From Candidatus Woesearchaeota archaeon (GTDB lineage: Archaea; Nanobdellota; Nanobdellia; Woesearchaeales; SKIA01): a stretch of DNA of 20,202 bases. The stretch spans positions 1-20,202 of the forward strand of contig SKIA01000012.1 in NCBI GenBank assembly GCA_007116645.1, read 5' to 3'. Made by a program: the position numbers and the translations under genes. Shown piece after piece: positions 6,651 to 13,670 of the stretch. The notes beneath the pieces are model-generated. The model was given only the letters and a program-made list of their open reading frames with translations, was not told the origin of the DNA and ran no database searches. Every line of letters starts with the position of its first letter. Position 1 is the first letter of the stretch.

Positions 6651-7361
6651 ATGGCAGAGTTCTCGTTACAAGACACCCTCGAATCAGGACAGATCTTTCG
6701 CTACATAATACAAGACAATGGAGCGTGGGTCTGTCATGCAGACAAACTCTTTTTTCTGAGGCGCGATGGAACAGCAAACATATCAGATGACTGGCTTAAA
6801 CATTTCTTGCGAGAAGACCAACCAGAGCTCACACACGAACATCCATACGTAAAACAAGCACTTAACAGCACAAAGGGAGTCCGCGTACTCAGACAAGACC
6901 CTTGGGAATGTCTTGTTGCATTTATCATTAGCCAAAACAACCATCAAAAACGCATCGCAAAAAACGTTACAGACCTCTCACGATACGGAACAAAGCTTAA
7001 TGAGAATTTTCATGCATTCCCCAAACCGCACGAATTACCAGATGAAGAAGAACTCAAATCGCTCGGCCTAGGGTACCGCGCAAAACACATTGCACAACTT
7101 AAACACATTGACCTAGAATGGTTATATGGTTTAAGCGATTATCCTTATGAAGACGCGAAAAAAGAACTTATGACACTCTCAGGAGTAGGACCAAAAGTAG
7201 CTGATTGCATCTTATTATTCAGTCTCGGATTTGATGAGGCGTGCCCAGAAGATACATGGATCAAAAAAGTATTTGCAGAACACAACCTGACAAGACACGA
7301 TCTAGGACCACAAGCAGGCATCATTCAACAAGCATTATTTCATCACGCAAGAACAAATTAA
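6651..7361 (+). CDS. ogg: Ogg1-type 8-oxoguanine DNA glycosylase/AP lyase
   Basis: 236 aa. The N-terminal FSLQDTLESGQIFRY resembles the SGQ-FRW strand of Ogg1. SQNNHQ (94-99) matches the Asn-Asn loop, and LGLGYRAKHI (138-147) matches Ogg1 closely. The helix-hairpin-helix/GPD motif is LSGVGPKVADCI with catalytic Lys K182, then the catalytic Asp D201 in PEDTWI. Ogg1 removes 8-oxoguanine opposite cytosine and cleaves the abasic site. At 236 aa it is shorter than eukaryotic Ogg1 and typical of archaeal versions. No Cys-rich Fe-S loop is present, separating it from Nth at 12884. It is followed by vapBC. Confidence 0.9.
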   Translation: MAEFSLQDTLESGQIFRYIIQDNGAWVCHADKLFFLRRDGTANISDDWLKHFLREDQPELTHEHPYVKQALNSTKGVRVLRQDPWECLVAFIISQNNHQKRIAKNVTDLSRYGTKLNENFHAFPKPHELPDEEELKSLGLGYRAKHIAQLKHIDLEWLYGLSDYPYEDAKKELMTLSGVGPKVADCILLFSLGFDEACPEDTWIKKVFAEHNLTRHDLGPQAGIIQQALFHHARTN

Positions 7362-7392
7362 ACAACTGAATATAATAAAATTAACAGAAAAG

Positions 7393-7402
7393 TTTTATAT
7401 AT
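7393..7402 (+). promoter_or_regulatory. TATA box of vapBC
   Basis: TTTTATATAT, centred 25 bases before ATG 7423. This selects 7423 over the ATG at 7412, which runs into a stop after five codons. Confidence 0.65.
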
Positions 7403-7422
7403 TTGAAAGACATGAGAAAAGC

Positions 7423-7629
7423 ATGGTAGAAATTCGTCAAACAATCAAACGAGTGGGAGGATCACTTATGATACGCATCCCAAAAGACCTCGTAGATGAA
7501 CTAGGAGTGCAAGAAGGAGACATAATTTACTTCGAACCAAAGAAAAAACCCAAAAACAATTTCGGCAAGTACCCAGAACTTAAAGGATGGACAAAAACAA
7601 GTCCCAAGGAATTCTCTAAATATGCGTAA
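7423..7629 (+). CDS. vapB: VapB-type antitoxin, AbrB fold
   Basis: 68 aa. Residues 3-43 form a swapped-hairpin SpoVT/AbrB DNA-binding domain (IKRVGGSLMIRIPKDLVDEL then VQEGDIIYFEP). The C-terminal tail (44-68, KKKPKNNFGKYPELKGWTK) is the usual position for the toxin-wrapping segment. It overlaps the PIN toxin gene by eight bases, the classic antitoxin-first arrangement. AbrB-type antitoxins usually repress their own promoter as a complex with the toxin; here that would be the TATA region around 7393-7402. Confidence 0.85.
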   Translation: MVEIRQTIKRVGGSLMIRIPKDLVDELGVQEGDIIYFEPKKKPKNNFGKYPELKGWTKTSPKEFSKYA

Positions 7630-8008
7630 AAAAATAGTTCTCGACGCTTCAGCATGGATTGAATACCTAGTAGGAAGCGACAAAGGAATGCAAGTTGCAA
7701 AACACATCAGAGAAAAGCAACCCGTCATGAATAGCATAAACCTCATGGAAGTATGTGTGTATGCCTTACGAAAAGGATTAAATGATGAAAAAATATTCAG
7801 AGATACACTTCAACAAGTGTACGTTATAGGTTTAACAGGGCAAGAAAGTATCCACGCCGCAAGATTGTACTTCAAAGCAGTTGAAAAACAATCAAAACTA
7901 TCATACGCAGATGCAATAGCCCTCACGACAGCAGATGAGCTAAAAACAACTCTTATTACATGCGATAATGATTTTTCGGGAATAAAACAAGCAGTAGTAA
8001 TTCGTTAG
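7622..8008 (+). CDS. vapC: VapC-type PIN-domain ribonuclease toxin
   Basis: 128 aa, normal PIN toxin length. The acidic Mg-binding residues are all present: D8 (VLDASAWIEYLVGS), E43 (NLMEV), D97 (SYADAIALTTA) and D115/D117 (TCDNDF), so an active RNase is expected. VapC toxins cut tRNA or rRNA; the target here cannot be predicted. The start lies inside the antitoxin gene's last codons. The 3' end overlaps the convergent IscA-fusion gene by four bases (8005-8008). Confidence 0.88.
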   Translation: MRKKIVLDASAWIEYLVGSDKGMQVAKHIREKQPVMNSINLMEVCVYALRKGLNDEKIFRDTLQQVYVIGLTGQESIHAARLYFKAVEKQSKLSYADAIALTTADELKTTLITCDNDFSGIKQAVVIR

Positions 8009-8589
8009 CTAAAGCTCTTTTCGCAGCCGCACTTAGAAGACGCGTTAGGATTTTCAAACTTAAAGCCAGAACCTGAAAGCCCGTCAACGTAATCAAGAAT
8101 AGCGCCTTTCAAGAAGTCAAGACTGTCAGCAGACACACGCACTTCAAATCCGTTTGCGTCAAGCACGACATCATCATCCTTGGGTGTATGCTCAAAGTCT
8201 AAATGATAACTAAAGCCAGAACAACCGCCAGGAATTACTGCAACACGCAAGAAAATGCCTTCTTGCTCTTCGTCAGCAGCAAACTCAGAAATCTTCACAG
8301 CCGCTTTATTCGTAATAACCAAAGGAGCATCGGATTGCACAGCAACTTCTCTTTGCGCAATCGCTTCGTTCATCTCCTTAACAAGCTCTTCAATATCCTC
8401 ATCATCCATGCCGCCGTGACCTGCAGCGCCCTGACGAATCGTCTCAAACGCGCTGATGTGACAACCAACGCATGCAAGGCCGTAAGACATCATAATCTCT
8501 GCAGTGACAGGATAGCGCATAACGGCCTCCTGAATGTTCGTTTCGGCAGTTACAAACTGCGGCGTAGTTGAAGATACTGATTGAGTCAT
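8005..8589 (-). CDS. DUF1858-IscA fusion, A-type Fe-S cluster carrier
   Basis: 194 aa from ATG 8589. Residues 18-78 are a DUF1858 domain with its CxxC (C40, C43 in GLACVGCHISAFETIRQGA) and the MDDEDIEELVKEMN end. Residues 91-194 are an IscA/HesB A-type carrier with the three conserved Cys: C123 (GGCSGFSY), C187 and C189 (KCGC). A-type carriers accept Fe-S clusters from scaffolds and deliver them to apo-proteins. The frame stays open to 9048 across the divergent pepA gene, but that extension has no domain character. A TATA box 26 bases upstream of 8589 supports the chosen start. The fusion places two cysteine sites on one chain. Confidence 0.9.
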   Translation of the reverse strand: MTQSVSSTTPQFVTAETNIQEAVMRYPVTAEIMMSYGLACVGCHISAFETIRQGAAGHGGMDDEDIEELVKEMNEAIAQREVAVQSDAPLVITNKAAVKISEFAADEEQEGIFLRVAVIPGGCSGFSYHLDFEHTPKDDDVVLDANGFEVRVSADSLDFLKGAILDYVDGLSGSGFKFENPNASSKCGCEKSFS

Positions 8590-8610
8590 ACTAAACAGAG
8601 AGCAGTCAGG

Positions 8611-8620
8611 GCTTAAAAGC
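8611..8620 (-). promoter_or_regulatory. TATA box of the DUF1858-IscA gene
   Basis: GCTTTTAAGC on the minus strand, centred about 26 bases upstream of 8589. The element is itself nearly palindromic. Confidence 0.55.
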
Positions 8621-8637
8621 GTTATGCTCAAGCAAAC

Positions 8638-8646
8638 CTTAAAAAG
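8638..8646 (+). promoter_or_regulatory. TATA box of pepA
   Basis: CTTAAAAAG, centred 25-26 bases before ATG 8668. It is separate from the divergent TATA at 8611-8620. Confidence 0.55.
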
Positions 8647-8667
8647 CACTGGAAGGCAAACACTTCT

Positions 8668-9948
8668 ATGACAGAGATGCGCATCACGCAAGACACAAAA
8701 CGAAAGGACTGGACGTACGAACACCAAAGCAACGGCAAAAAACAACTGCTCAAACTCGGATTTCCAGACACTCCAGACGGCTGCAGGCGCGCAGGCGCGT
8801 GGGCAATACAACTCGCAAACAAATACGAAGCAACAACAGTACAAATAGCACTTACCAAAACACATGCTCGCGCACTTGCAGAAGGAGTGCAGCTCGGAAG
8901 CTACGCATTTGACATTTACAAAAAACAAGCCCGCACAGTACAAGAAATTACGTTCGAAACAGGAGACGAACAAGAACTCGACCTGGGAATGGTGTTTGGC
9001 CAGCTCACAAACTACGCTCGAGACCTCATCAACATCCCTGCAAACCATATGAACAGCGCACAGCTCGTCGCAGAAGCAAAAAGCATCCCAGGAGTGAAAG
9101 CAACCATCCGTGATGAAGCCTGGCTAAAGAAAAAAGGCATGGAATGCCTGTTAGCAGTAAACCGAGGATCAGCAAACAAACCAGTACTTATTGAATTATC
9201 ATACGGAGCAAAAAAAGACCATATCGCACTCGTAGGAAAAGGAGTGACGTACGACACCGGAGGACTCAACCTTAAACTTGAAGCTCTTGAATGGATGAAA
9301 GCAGATATGGGAGGTGCCGCAGCAGTGCTTGCGATTATGCGCGGCGCATCACAACTCAAAATCAAACAAGGCCTTCGCGCATACATCCCAGTCGTTGAAA
9401 ACAGCATCGGACCCGCAGCTCAACGCACAGGAGACATCATCACCAGCTACTCGGGAACAACAATAGAAATCATGAATACAGACGCAGAAGGACGACTAAT
9501 CCTCGCAGACGCATTAACGTACGCACAAGAATTCAAGCCAAAAGAAATCATTGATTTCGCAACCCTCACGGGCGCGTGCATCGTAGCTCTTGGACACGAA
9601 GCAGCAGGAGTATACGGCGATAACAAGCTCTGTTTAGAACTCATGGACTGCGGAGAGAAAACAGGAGATCTTTGTTGGCAGATGCCGCTGCTTGAAGAAT
9701 TTGATAGACACATGGACTCAGACAATGCGGACGTATCAAACGCAGGAAAAAACAAACTCATAGGTGGAAGCATCCAAGCGGCATCATTTCTAAAACGCTT
9801 TGTAAACGAAGACCAAAAATGGGTCCATCTTGACATCGCTGGAACAGCATTTAGAAAGACAAAACCACTCGTGCAGCCACATTACCAATCGCAAGGCGCC
9901 AACGGTGGCGGAGTGCGGTTAGTGCTTGAGTACTTACGAACTATTTGA
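8668..9948 (+). CDS. pepA: Leucyl aminopeptidase, M17 family
   Basis: 426 aa cytosolic M17 metallo-aminopeptidase that removes N-terminal residues from peptides. The two-metal and catalytic residues are all visible: K191 and D196 (GKGVTYDTGG), K203, D213 (MKADMGGAAA), and D272, E274 and R276 in NTDAEGRL, the family signature. The N-terminal macro-like domain (1-150) is shorter than in bacterial PepA (about 500 aa), as common in compact genomes. The 3' end overlaps the convergent superoxide dismutase gene by eight bases. Its role is likely peptide recycling. Confidence 0.95.
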   Translation: MTEMRITQDTKRKDWTYEHQSNGKKQLLKLGFPDTPDGCRRAGAWAIQLANKYEATTVQIALTKTHARALAEGVQLGSYAFDIYKKQARTVQEITFETGDEQELDLGMVFGQLTNYARDLINIPANHMNSAQLVAEAKSIPGVKATIRDEAWLKKKGMECLLAVNRGSANKPVLIELSYGAKKDHIALVGKGVTYDTGGLNLKLEALEWMKADMGGAAAVLAIMRGASQLKIKQGLRAYIPVVENSIGPAAQRTGDIITSYSGTTIEIMNTDAEGRLILADALTYAQEFKPKEIIDFATLTGACIVALGHEAAGVYGDNKLCLELMDCGEKTGDLCWQMPLLEEFDRHMDSDNADVSNAGKNKLIGGSIQAASFLKRFVNEDQKWVHLDIAGTAFRKTKPLVQPHYQSQGANGGGVRLVLEYLRTI

Positions 9949-10546
9949 TTGCCGAGTAATCCTGGGACACTTTATCCCAGTTAACCACCTCAAAAAACGC
10001 ATCAACATAGTCAGCACGTCCAGGACCATAGTGCTTGTAATATGCATGTTCCCAGACATCGACACCAAGAAGCGGAATTAATCCTTGACTAATTGGCGTA
10101 TCTTGGTTTGCAGTTGATACAATGCGAAGTTGTCCATCACCATCAATAACAAGCCATGCCCAGCCGCTACCAAACTGCGACAAAGCAGCTTGTTTGAAAC
10201 GGTCTTGAAAATCATTTAATCCACCAAAGGCACTCGTAATTGCTGCGAGCAGTTCTTCAGAAGGCTCAGTTTTTTCTGGAGACATCCAGTGCCAGAATTT
10301 TTCGTGATTAGAAGCGCCGCCGCCATTGTTGCGAACGCCAGAACGAAGCTCAGTAGGAACTGCGTCAAGGTCGGCTAAAACTTCATCAACAGGTTTGCCT
10401 TCAAGATCAGTACCAGCGATAGCATCATTATATTTTTTGACATACCCAGCGTAGTGCTTGCTGTGGTGGAGTTTCATAGTCTCCTCGTCAATGTGCGGTT
10501 CTAGCGCGTTGTGTGCGTATGGTAATTCATGAAATTCAGCAGTCAT
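9941..10546 (-). CDS. sodA: Superoxide dismutase, Fe/Mn family (Mn-type residues)
   Basis: 201 aa. Metal ligands are H27 (KLHHSKHYAGYV), H81 (SNHEKFW), D163 and H167 (DVWEHAYY). The outer-sphere Gln is in the C-terminal position (Q148, STANQDTP) with G77 in the N-terminal loop (NNGGGASNH), the usual pattern of Mn-specific or cambialistic enzymes rather than strict Fe-SOD; position 78, often His, is Ala. No signal peptide, so cytosolic. The gene has a short leader with AGGAGAG seven bases before ATG, unlike the leaderless neighbours. Confidence 0.93.
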   Translation of the reverse strand: MTAEFHELPYAHNALEPHIDEETMKLHHSKHYAGYVKKYNDAIAGTDLEGKPVDEVLADLDAVPTELRSGVRNNGGGASNHEKFWHWMSPEKTEPSEELLAAITSAFGGLNDFQDRFKQAALSQFGSGWAWLVIDGDGQLRIVSTANQDTPISQGLIPLLGVDVWEHAYYKHYGPGRADYVDAFFEVVNWDKVSQDYSAIK

Positions 10547-10553
10547 AGTTGTT

Positions 10554-10560
10554 CTCTCCT
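10554..10560 (-). promoter_or_regulatory. Shine-Dalgarno of superoxide dismutase
   Basis: AGGAGAG on the minus strand, seven bases before ATG 10546, inside a predicted leader of about 15 bases. Confidence 0.65.
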
Positions 10561-10580
10561 ATTAAACACCAAGGCAAGGA

Positions 10581-10590
10581 GTTTTAAATA
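10581..10590. promoter_or_regulatory. Probable shared TATA box, sod and VOC genes
   Basis: GTTTTAAATA reads TATTTAAAAC on the other strand. Its centre lies 25 bases before the VOC ATG at 10611 and 40 bases before the sod ATG at 10546. It therefore fits a leaderless start one way and a short leadered start the other way. No second TATA-like element is evident in the 58-64 base gap. Confidence 0.55.
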
Positions 10591-10610
10591 GGTTATCCTT
10601 TGAAATGAGT

Positions 10611-10976
10611 ATGAAAGTACATGTCGCTGTGAGCGTAACACACCTTGATACATCAATTAAGTTTTACGAACTTCTGGGGTTTAGCGAATCGAAAAGATAC
10701 CAGCACCAAACGCTCAATGGAGAATGGGCGCTACTTGAGAAGGAAGGATTTCTACTCGAACTGTTTTGTATGCGGCAAGCGGACAAACCAACACAAAAAC
10801 AGTCCATGACAAACCCAGGGCTCCACCACATTGGAATTCAGGTGCAAAGTATTGACACAACCTTAAGAAAAGTAAACCAAGAGACAGAGATACAACAAGG
10901 AACAGCAGTAAAACGATACGCATTCATCACAGACCCTGACAACACACTCATAGAACTGTACGAGGTAATGCAATGA
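10611..10976 (+). CDS. VOC-superfamily (glyoxalase-like) protein
   Basis: 121 aa from ATG 10611 (123 from ATG 10605; the TATA spacing favours 10611). Two beta-alpha-beta-beta-beta units of the vicinal oxygen chelate fold are clear. Candidate metal ligands are H4 (VHVAVSV), E50 (LLELF), H73 (LHHIGIQV) and E115 (LIELYE), the His-Glu-His-Glu set of glyoxalase I-like enzymes. The N-terminal THLDTSIKFYELLGF is typical. The substrate is uncertain: methylglyoxal-glutathione chemistry is unlikely to apply directly in an archaeon. It is coupled by an ATGA overlap to the flavodoxin-fold gene, so the two probably act together. Confidence 0.82.
   Translation: MKVHVAVSVTHLDTSIKFYELLGFSESKRYQHQTLNGEWALLEKEGFLLELFCMRQADKPTQKQSMTNPGLHHIGIQVQSIDTTLRKVNQETEIQQGTAVKRYAFITDPDNTLIELYEVMQ
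10962..10966 (+). promoter_or_regulatory. Shine-Dalgarno of the flavodoxin-fold gene
   Basis: GAGGT, six bases before ATG 10973, inside the end of the VOC gene. Confidence 0.6.
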
Positions 10977-11527
10977 GAGTTTTACTCATAAACGGCTCGC
11001 CAAGAAAGAACGGAACAACACACCAACTTCTGAAAAGAACAGAGCAAGGATTTGCAAGTGAAGGATGCGAAACAGAACTCATACACCTTATTGACACGCA
11101 CTTTCCACACGAATACGTCTACGATGAAGACAACGAACCAAAAAGACATCCGTCGCCAGAAGTGCGAGAAATTCTTGACAAACTACTCAAAGCCGACGCA
11201 GTAATATTTGGAACGCCAACCTATTGGATGAGTAGATCAAGTCTGATGCAAAGCTTGCTTGAGCACATGACAGTCATTGAATGGAATCCTCCAGAAACAA
11301 ACTTTCCGTTGTACAATAAAGTAGCAGGAATAATCACGGTAGGAACCCAAGGGGGAAACACCGCAGTTGCGGCACAACTCGCAGTTGCGCTCAATCACAT
11401 GGGCTTTCGCATCCCACCATTCGGGATTACCTGGCACACGCCAAAAATTAGTGGAACACAAGAAAACTGGAATGAGTTCGTACCAGAAATCATCGTTCAA
11501 GAAATAGTTCGCGCAATGAAGGATTAG
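10973..11527 (+). CDS. NAD(P)H-dependent FMN reductase/flavodoxin-fold protein
   Basis: 184 aa with a flavodoxin-like fold. The FMN phosphate loop is GSPRKNGTT (8-16). Flavin-contact loops are TPTYWMS (81-87) and VGTQGGNT (123-130). The segment after the second strand (HLIDTHFPHEYVYDEDN) sits where iron-sulfur flavoproteins carry their cluster cysteines; no such Cys set is present, so this is a plain FMN protein. It likely reduces quinones, flavins or metals with NAD(P)H, but the acceptor is unknown. It overlaps the VOC gene by four bases. Its last 38 bases overlap the convergent unknown gene. Confidence 0.85.
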   Translation: MRVLLINGSPRKNGTTHQLLKRTEQGFASEGCETELIHLIDTHFPHEYVYDEDNEPKRHPSPEVREILDKLLKADAVIFGTPTYWMSRSSLMQSLLEHMTVIEWNPPETNFPLYNKVAGIITVGTQGGNTAVAAQLAVALNHMGFRIPPFGITWHTPKISGTQENWNEFVPEIIVQEIVRAMKD

Positions 11528-12443
11528 GCACAAAATACGGACTGTCCTTAGCAAGTTTTATTGGTAACTCCGAAATTGAGAGAGCACCAATTCCACCATG
11601 AATAGCAGGCAGCACATCAGCAACAAATTCTGAGAGCTTTTCACGGTAATTTCTCCCTCTTGGTGGTGGTGAAGTGTCAGAGCCAACGACATAATTACAA
11701 AACAATTCGAATCCACCAGCAGCTGTAAGCAGCGTGGCACTAAGCTGCTTTTCTCTATGTGTAAACAGAACTTTATCCACTAAACCTAAGAAAACACGCT
11801 CACAGATCCCTTTCAAAACAACTTCCGCGGTCTGCTGACCTGTCTGAACCGCTATTGCTTCTTGCAATGAAAAAGTTAGCGGATACTCGACGTAAGGAAA
11901 CATTACTTCTACAGGTCGATCACCAAACATATGAGCGATTCGAAAATGTGCATCACCTCTCACAATACCAGTAGAAGAGTCGCTTGCTAACACTTCTCTA
12001 GAAAGCTTCAAATCGCGCTTTAGAGCAGAATCAGATACATCCAGGTGACTGGACACGTACTTTCTTAGGGTATGATTGTTGGGGTTGGCTAGAAACTCTT
12101 GTTCATACATCTCTAATGGTGAAGACAAAAAACCAGAAGGCACTCTTTCATATTCAAAATGTAAGCCATCGCGTCTTATATAAAATAAAAACGAGTCTAA
12201 CATTGTACGACTATAGCGACCAAAGAAATCAATACTTTCAGGATTCGCAGTACGAATATAGCGTCCTACAAGAAGTTCTAATTTATGTGCAACATCATTA
12301 TTTAGCGTGGACTCGAAAACAACCCGCTCCAAACCATCTACAAAAGACTCAATATCATCAATTAAAAATTCTTTTGTATCAGGATGGTCGTCAAATAGTA
12401 TCCTCACGACTGATTGTTTTATAGAGGGCGGCGTACTTTTCAC
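11490..12443 (-). CDS. Uncharacterised 317-aa protein
   Basis: I do not recognise this protein. It starts with GTG at 12443 (MKSTPPSIKQSVVRIL) and is mixed alpha/beta and soluble. Visible features are a Gly/Asp segment RGDAHFRIAHMFGDRPVEVMF, a long hydrophobic-helical stretch around residues 190-250 (SLQEAIAVQTGQQTAEVVLKG...LSATLLTAAGGFELF), and a PPPRGRN loop near residue 265. No signal peptide is evident. The start is supported by a TATA box 26 bases upstream, inside the upstream gene. The first 53 bases overlap the end of the 121-aa gene in another frame. The last 38 bases overlap the flavodoxin-fold gene head-on. Codon use looks less A-rich than the neighbours. Confidence 0.7.
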   Translation of the reverse strand: MKSTPPSIKQSVVRILFDDHPDTKEFLIDDIESFVDGLERVVFESTLNNDVAHKLELLVGRYIRTANPESIDFFGRYSRTMLDSFLFYIRRDGLHFEYERVPSGFLSSPLEMYEQEFLANPNNHTLRKYVSSHLDVSDSALKRDLKLSREVLASDSSTGIVRGDAHFRIAHMFGDRPVEVMFPYVEYPLTFSLQEAIAVQTGQQTAEVVLKGICERVFLGLVDKVLFTHREKQLSATLLTAAGGFELFCNYVVGSDTSPPPRGRNYREKLSEFVADVLPAIHGGIGALSISELPIKLAKDSPYFVPNPSLRELFLER

Positions 12444-12756
12444 AGATACATCTCGTCAAATCACTCATATATTCCTTTCCAAAAACACCGTACTGACCTG
12501 CTATTCCCCTGTACGTTCCGTTTAGGAGTTTGTTGATTCTGCGTTGACGCTCTTCAGTCTCTGAACAAACAGGAGTTCGACCCATATCGGAGTCTTCATA
12601 CACGGATGTTGATACGCCGTCTCGAACCTCGCACGCTGACAAAAACTCGGACACAAACTGTTCTTTTTTTGCTCCAGGGTCATACGTTGATTTTCTGGCC
12701 TGAATATAAGAATGAAAATCCAGCCTTTGCTCCGACGAGTCATGTGGATCAGACAT
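12391..12756 (-). CDS. Uncharacterised 121-aa protein
   Basis: Starts MSDPHDSSEQRLDFHSY from ATG 12756. The frame stays open to 12852, but that extension has a hydrophobic Cys-rich character unlike the rest. I recognise no family. The protein is hydrophilic and largely helical, with a charged stretch ETEERQRRINKLLNGTYRGI (about residues 72-91) and two Cys close together (TRCIC) near residue 105. It overlaps the 317-aa gene by 53 bases, so the two probably form one unit. A weak TATA-like GTTATGAA lies about 25 bases upstream (12778-12785). Confidence 0.55.
   Translation of the reverse strand: MSDPHDSSEQRLDFHSYIQARKSTYDPGAKKEQFVSEFLSACEVRDGVSTSVYEDSDMGRTPVCSETEERQRRINKLLNGTYRGIAGQYGVFGKEYMSDLTRCICEKYAALYKTISREDTI
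12466..12473 (-). promoter_or_regulatory. Internal TATA box of the 317-aa gene
   Basis: AATATATG on the minus strand, inside the coding end of the 121-aa gene and centred 26 bases before the GTG at 12443. Confidence 0.5.
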
Positions 12757-12853
12757 AAAGACAATATGACAACAACCTTCATAACACTTTATCAAAGAAA
12801 CACGAAAGATCTTCAAGAGACACGCAATTATTTCAAAAAAAACTACGAGCAAG

Positions 12854-12861
12854 ACTTAAGA
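12854..12861 (+). promoter_or_regulatory. Weak TATA box of nth
   Basis: ACTTAAGA, centred about 26 bases before the GTG start at 12884. A weak match, but the spacing is right. Confidence 0.4.
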
Positions 12862-12883
12862 ACATCGCAAATACAAACATTCT

Positions 12884-13558
12884 GTGAGACAAAAACAACG
12901 AGCACAAACAATCATCGCACTTCTCGAAGAAGAATACCCTACCTTTGAGACAGCACTTGAGTGGAAAGAGCCATGGCAATTGCTTGTTGCAGTGATGCTC
13001 TCAGCACAAACTACAGATGAGAATGTTAACCGCGTCACAAAAAAGTTATTCAAAAAATATCCAAGCATCAAAAGCATTGCACAAGCGCCCATCACAGAAG
13101 TAGAACAAGCAGTTTACAGCACAGGATATTACAAAGCAAAAGCAAGAAACCTCAAAGCGTTGTGTACTGCCCTCATAGACCAACACCAAGAAAAAATACC
13201 TGATACGCTTGCGACACTCACAACCCTTCCGGGCGTTGGAAGAAAAACAGCGAATGTTGTGTTGCATGTGTTGCACGACAAACGAGAAGGCATCGTGATG
13301 GACACACACATCGCGCGTCTTACACATAGGTTGGGTTTTACGAAAGAAAAAAGTCCAACAAAAGGAGAACAAGTCATGATGCGCGTCCTCCCAGAAAGCC
13401 AATGGAAGGAATGGGGAGACCTGCTGATTCAACACGGAAGAAAAGTGTGCCATGCAAGAAAACCACAGTGCGAAGACTGCGTGCTAAGCACACTGTGTCC
13501 GACAGGAACCACTATTCTGAAAAAGCGCGCAAAAACGACACGACGCCCTGAATCATAA
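12884..13558 (+). CDS. nth: Endonuclease III, [4Fe-4S] DNA glycosylase/AP lyase
   Basis: 224 aa with a GTG start. The helix-hairpin-helix is LPGVGRKTANVVL with catalytic Lys K121; the catalytic Asp is D140 in VMDTHIARL. The C-terminal cluster loop has C189-x6-C196-x2-C199-x5-C205, the exact Nth spacing. The enzyme removes oxidised pyrimidines and cuts abasic DNA. It has LSAQTTDENVN (39-49), the usual substrate-pocket motif. The last 47 bases are overlapped head-on by a 52-codon membrane-protein gene. The start gives normal family length and fits the weak TATA at 12854-12861. Confidence 0.95.
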   Translation: MRQKQRAQTIIALLEEEYPTFETALEWKEPWQLLVAVMLSAQTTDENVNRVTKKLFKKYPSIKSIAQAPITEVEQAVYSTGYYKAKARNLKALCTALIDQHQEKIPDTLATLTTLPGVGRKTANVVLHVLHDKREGIVMDTHIARLTHRLGFTKEKSPTKGEQVMMRVLPESQWKEWGDLLIQHGRKVCHARKPQCEDCVLSTLCPTGTTILKKRAKTTRRPES

Positions 13559-13670
13559 AGATGGCCGCAACAGCATAATACAATGTCTCAGGCCATCGAA
13601 AAATCACGATGCCAGCAACGATGTAAAGCACACCCAAAAAAATCCAACTCATCTTATCAGCTAGTTTCAT
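13512..13670 (-). CDS. 52-aa two-helix membrane protein, DUF308-like half-repeat
   Basis: A gene short enough to be missed by usual length cut-offs. From ATG 13670 to TAG 13512 it encodes 52 aa with two hydrophobic segments: WIFLGVLYIVAGIVIF (9-24) and TLYYAVAAIFMIQGVVSFL (29-47). Between them is RWPE, and the end is RAFSE. The pattern of a Gly-containing helix, a W-P turn and a second helix ending in a basic AF resembles one repeat unit of DUF308/HdeD-type membrane proteins. A perfect GGAGGTGA sits three bases before ATG, inside the last codons of the 237-aa membrane gene, which it overlaps by 14 bases. It is probably co-translated with that gene. Its 3' end overlaps nth by 47 bases. Confidence 0.7.
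   Translation of the reverse strand: MKLADKMSWIFLGVLYIVAGIVIFRWPETLYYAVAAIFMIQGVVSFLRAFSE

Noticed and set aside
8590..9048. N-terminal extension of the IscA fusion to a 347-aa protein
   Set aside because: The extension lies antisense to pepA, has a Cys/Phe/Val-rich composition without domain character, and a TATA box supports the start at 8589.
12757..12852. Hydrophobic N-terminal extension of the 121-aa unknown protein
   Set aside because: Composition differs sharply from the rest, and ATG 12756 has acceptable upstream spacing; a signal peptide was considered but it lacks a clear cleavage site.
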